DNA from: Candidatus Kapaibacterium sp.
Lineage (GTDB): Bacteria; Bacteroidota; Ignavibacteria; Kapaibacteriales; UBA4661
Assembly (NCBI GenBank): GCA_025055035.1
Contig: JANWZB010000019.1
Coordinates: forward strand, 1 to 32,800
Direction of reading: 5' to 3'
Length of the DNA: 32,800 nucleotides
This document shows, one piece after another, positions 30,544-32,800 of the stretch. A program made the position numbers and the translations under genes. The notes beneath the pieces were generated by a model, which was given only the letters and a program-made list of their open reading frames with translations, did no database searches and was not told where the DNA came from. Numbering within the stretch: the first letter of the stretch is position 1; every line of letters begins with the position of its first letter.

Positions 30544-32800
30544 CTATCTACAGCATGCTTTGTTATGCTTTTGCAACTTTGGACATATCAAGCTTCCTAC
30601 AAGCATGCAGAGACAGATAGTCAATCCAGCCATACTGATTGCCATACCAACCCGTGCCGAGAGGGGCTCGAAGCGGAACTCCACGATGCTCACTCCTTTC
30701 GGCACGGCAACTGCACGCAGAACATAGTTCGCATTCAGTATTGGACGCTCCTCGCCATTGACTAGTGCTCGCCAGCCCGGATAGAAGCTATCCGCAAGAA
30801 TCAGATATCCCCGTTCCTGTGTTGCTACTTCCAGACGCATAGAGTTATTCTGGTATGCCAGAAAGCGAATACGGTGAGGTATAGAATCCTTCTCATGCTG
30901 AATACGCTCGTAGGGTTCTTCATTGAAGAGCACCTCACGCTTGCAGAACAGAGAATCTTTAGTGAGAATAGGCATGTATGCGGCACTGTTGGGAATCCGC
31001 ACAAGACGCTTTGGTTCATATCCTGCGACAACACGATAGCGATAACGCATATATGCGCGCTCTTCTGCTATTGTGTTGCGATATACACATGTCGCTCCAG
31101 AATCCACGAGCTTGAGCAGTGGATGCGCACAGGGATTTTTTGCCGAAGCAACATAATACTTCACATTCGCCAAAGCACCCAAGCGAATATGCTGGGTTTG
31201 CACAGGATAAGACAGTGTTCCAGCAAGCATAGAAACATTGCGCGCAAATATGCTTTCGTATCCCTGTACGCACGCAATACCGTACATATCGTTTATATTG
31301 GGCTGCATCACACGATGCGATGCAGTATCGAACAACGGCAGAAAGCGATAAAGACTTGTATCGCGTTGGAGGGTTTCAATTGCAGGAGCAGAGGGATAGA
31401 GCGGGAATTGAGTTGTTTCTATCATTGGTAGCCACGATGCAGCATAGATCCAGAGCTGTACGATTGTTAGGATGAGCAAGGCACTACACAGTACTTCAGG
31501 TCTGTGATGGTAGTGTCTACTGCGATGATGATTTCCAGAACAATATTGCCAGATTAGCCACACAACACTGCCCGGAATAAGAAAAGCTACATATAGGAAG
31601 GGATTGCGCCACGAAAAATGCTCCACAAAGACTTCCACACGCCGAAGCATCCATGCACGACTACCAGCAGCAAGCTGTGCAGTGTGCATGTTTTGCTCTA
31701 CATACGCACGTAATTTTCCCGCAATAGCTTCGTAGTGCACTGCAAGTACCACGTTACCAATGCATACCGCGAGCGCTACTACACCAAGCCCTATTCCTAC
31801 ATACCGCAGAAAGGTACAAACTCTACGCCGCAAGCTTTCGTGCTGTACTGAGTCGTTGTGAGTAAACAACAGATACTGCCCAGCCGCTGCGCCAACGACA
31901 CAAATACCGAGAACATACAGTGCAAAACTACGATGGTAGAGAAACTTGTATAGCGGCGTCGCTAGCGGCAAGAGCAGTCCTAGCACAGCAAGTAATATGA
32001 AGCTTCGTATAACCGAATGCTCGGTGAACGTTACCCGACTACGAGGCGATTGCTTCCAAAACAGCACGCACCCCAGAACACCCAAGAGACAAGGAGCAAA
32101 GCCAACGTAAGCATTGAAGTCATTCATATCTGCTTGGGCAATCTTTGCAAGATCAAAGCCACGTGGTGTTCCGATAAGTTCTGGTATCACAAACGATACA
32201 AGCAGTGGCAAACTTTTTAGACTGTTAAGCATAGAGAATGGCTTCCCTGCTGCACGGATATTCTCATTATATGCAAAGAGCTCGAGGGCTGGAAGCCACA
32301 TTATTGCAGAAAGCATCCATCCGAGCACACTAGCAGCCATAAAAACTATTGCTTTCTGCATGAACCAGCCATGAGGCTTGTAGAAACGCTCTTGAGCAAG
32401 AATGCTTACCACAACTACTAGAATGCCAAGCACAGCAATTGCTATTGTTTGCAACGACCCACTCAAGCACACTCCCGCAAGGCATAGAGCCGCATATACG
32501 CTATAACGCAGCGTGAGTATCATGGTGTCCGCACGAATAAGCCTGATACTGCACACAAGCGTCCATGGCGTCCACGCCATTGCTCCCACTAACCACTGAT
32601 GATGGAGCGTTGTAATAAAGAGACTATTCAGCATATATGCCACAGCAGCGGTTGCTCGTACAAGACCATGAATCCTTTCCCCTGCAATCCTCAAAGAACT
32701 CAGCAACACCCACATCCCTAAACCAGCAATTAAGAGTTTTACGAGTATTTGCAAATGATAAGCAGCAGGCATATCGCCTATGAGCAACATGATGTTTGTC
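30544..32800 (-). CDS. YfhO-family polytopic membrane protein (5' end outside window)
   Basis: The frame is open to the window edge, so the N-terminus is missing; 751 residues are visible. About a dozen hydrophobic segments occur in the first 400 and around residues 430-455, followed by a soluble extracytoplasmic region. The ending RGYLILADSFYPGWRALVNG, then VPKGVSIVEFRFEP and a final membrane helix, is the YfhO signature. Family knowledge: YfhO proteins have a GT-C-like glycosyltransferase fold, and the Bacillus member helps glycosylate lipoteichoic acid. The substrate in this group is unknown. The ATG at 32790 should not be taken as the true start, because it lies well inside the family N-terminal membrane block. 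Confidence 0.87.
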   Translation of the reverse strand, partial: TNIMLLIGDMPAAYHLQILVKLLIAGLGMWVLLSSLRIAGERIHGLVRATAAVAYMLNSLFITTLHHQWLVGAMAWTPWTLVCSIRLIRADTMILTLRYSVYAALCLAGVCLSGSLQTIAIAVLGILVVVVSILAQERFYKPHGWFMQKAIVFMAASVLGWMLSAIMWLPALELFAYNENIRAAGKPFSMLNSLKSLPLLVSFVIPELIGTPRGFDLAKIAQADMNDFNAYVGFAPCLLGVLGCVLFWKQSPRSRVTFTEHSVIRSFILLAVLGLLLPLATPLYKFLYHRSFALYVLGICVVGAAAGQYLLFTHNDSVQHESLRRRVCTFLRYVGIGLGVVALAVCIGNVVLAVHYEAIAGKLRAYVEQNMHTAQLAAGSRAWMLRRVEVFVEHFSWRNPFLYVAFLIPGSVVWLIWQYCSGNHHRSRHYHHRPEVLCSALLILTIVQLWIYAASWLPMIETTQFPLYPSAPAIETLQRDTSLYRFLPLFDTASHRVMQPNINDMYGIACVQGYESIFARNVSMLAGTLSYPVQTQHIRLGALANVKYYVASAKNPCAHPLLKLVDSGATCVYRNTIAEERAYMRYRYRVVAGYEPKRLVRIPNSAAYMPILTKDSLFCKREVLFNEEPYERIQHEKDSIPHRIRFLAYQNNSMRLEVATQERGYLILADSFYPGWRALVNGEERPILNANYVLRAVAVPKGVSIVEFRFEPLSARVGMAISMAGLTICLCMLVGSLICPKLQKHNKACCR

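Overview
The window is 32.8 kb of single-copy, gene-dense bacterial chromosome with moderate GC. It looks like a member of the Bacteroidota/Chlorobiota (FCB) group. Three things point there: a periplasmic double-propeller (Reg_prop/Y_Y_Y) sensor kinase, YfhO and MerC-domain proteins, and several promoters of the TTG-N19/20-TAnnTTTG type with almost no Shine-Dalgarno sequences. The exact genus cannot be read from the sequence. No tRNA, rRNA, CRISPR array, insertion sequence or phage gene was seen.

Left part (1-14758) is dominated by signalling. A large sensor kinase runs off the left edge (1-3457, minus). Upstream of it on the same strand are fadD (acyl-CoA synthetase) and a five-gene run read right to left: TonB-dependent receptor, YfiR-like (DUF4154) periplasmic protein, 7TMR-DISM histidine kinase, a small membrane histidine kinase, and the C4-dicarboxylate symporter dctA. 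These genes overlap or lie close together. Diverging from the receptor is a class III adenylate cyclase. Its input half (TM, CHASE8-like domain, TM, HAMP) is that of the c-di-GMP synthase YfiN, while its output is cAMP. YfiN is the known target of YfiR, so the pairing suggests an undescribed YfiR-controlled cAMP system coupled to an outer-membrane receptor. The two divergent promoters appear to overlap.

Middle part (14795-20712): moeA (molybdopterin synthesis) is preceded by a 40-codon remnant of a histidine kinase and a 375-bp gene-poor gap that holds a nested stem structure ending in a U8 tract. Then come comF, an unknown 83-residue protein, a PD40-OmpA envelope protein and a CcmA-like ABC ATPase, all plus strand.

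Right part (20680-32800): ppiD, trxB, ptrB and msrA form a minus-strand unit for envelope protein folding, thiol reduction, peptide degradation and methionine repair. It has a recognisable promoter at one end and an intrinsic terminator at the other. Diverging from it are a Fur-family regulator, a MerC-domain membrane protein and lysA (lysine synthesis). The window ends with a very short soluble PAS/chemoreceptor-tip protein and a YfhO-type membrane protein cut by the right edge.
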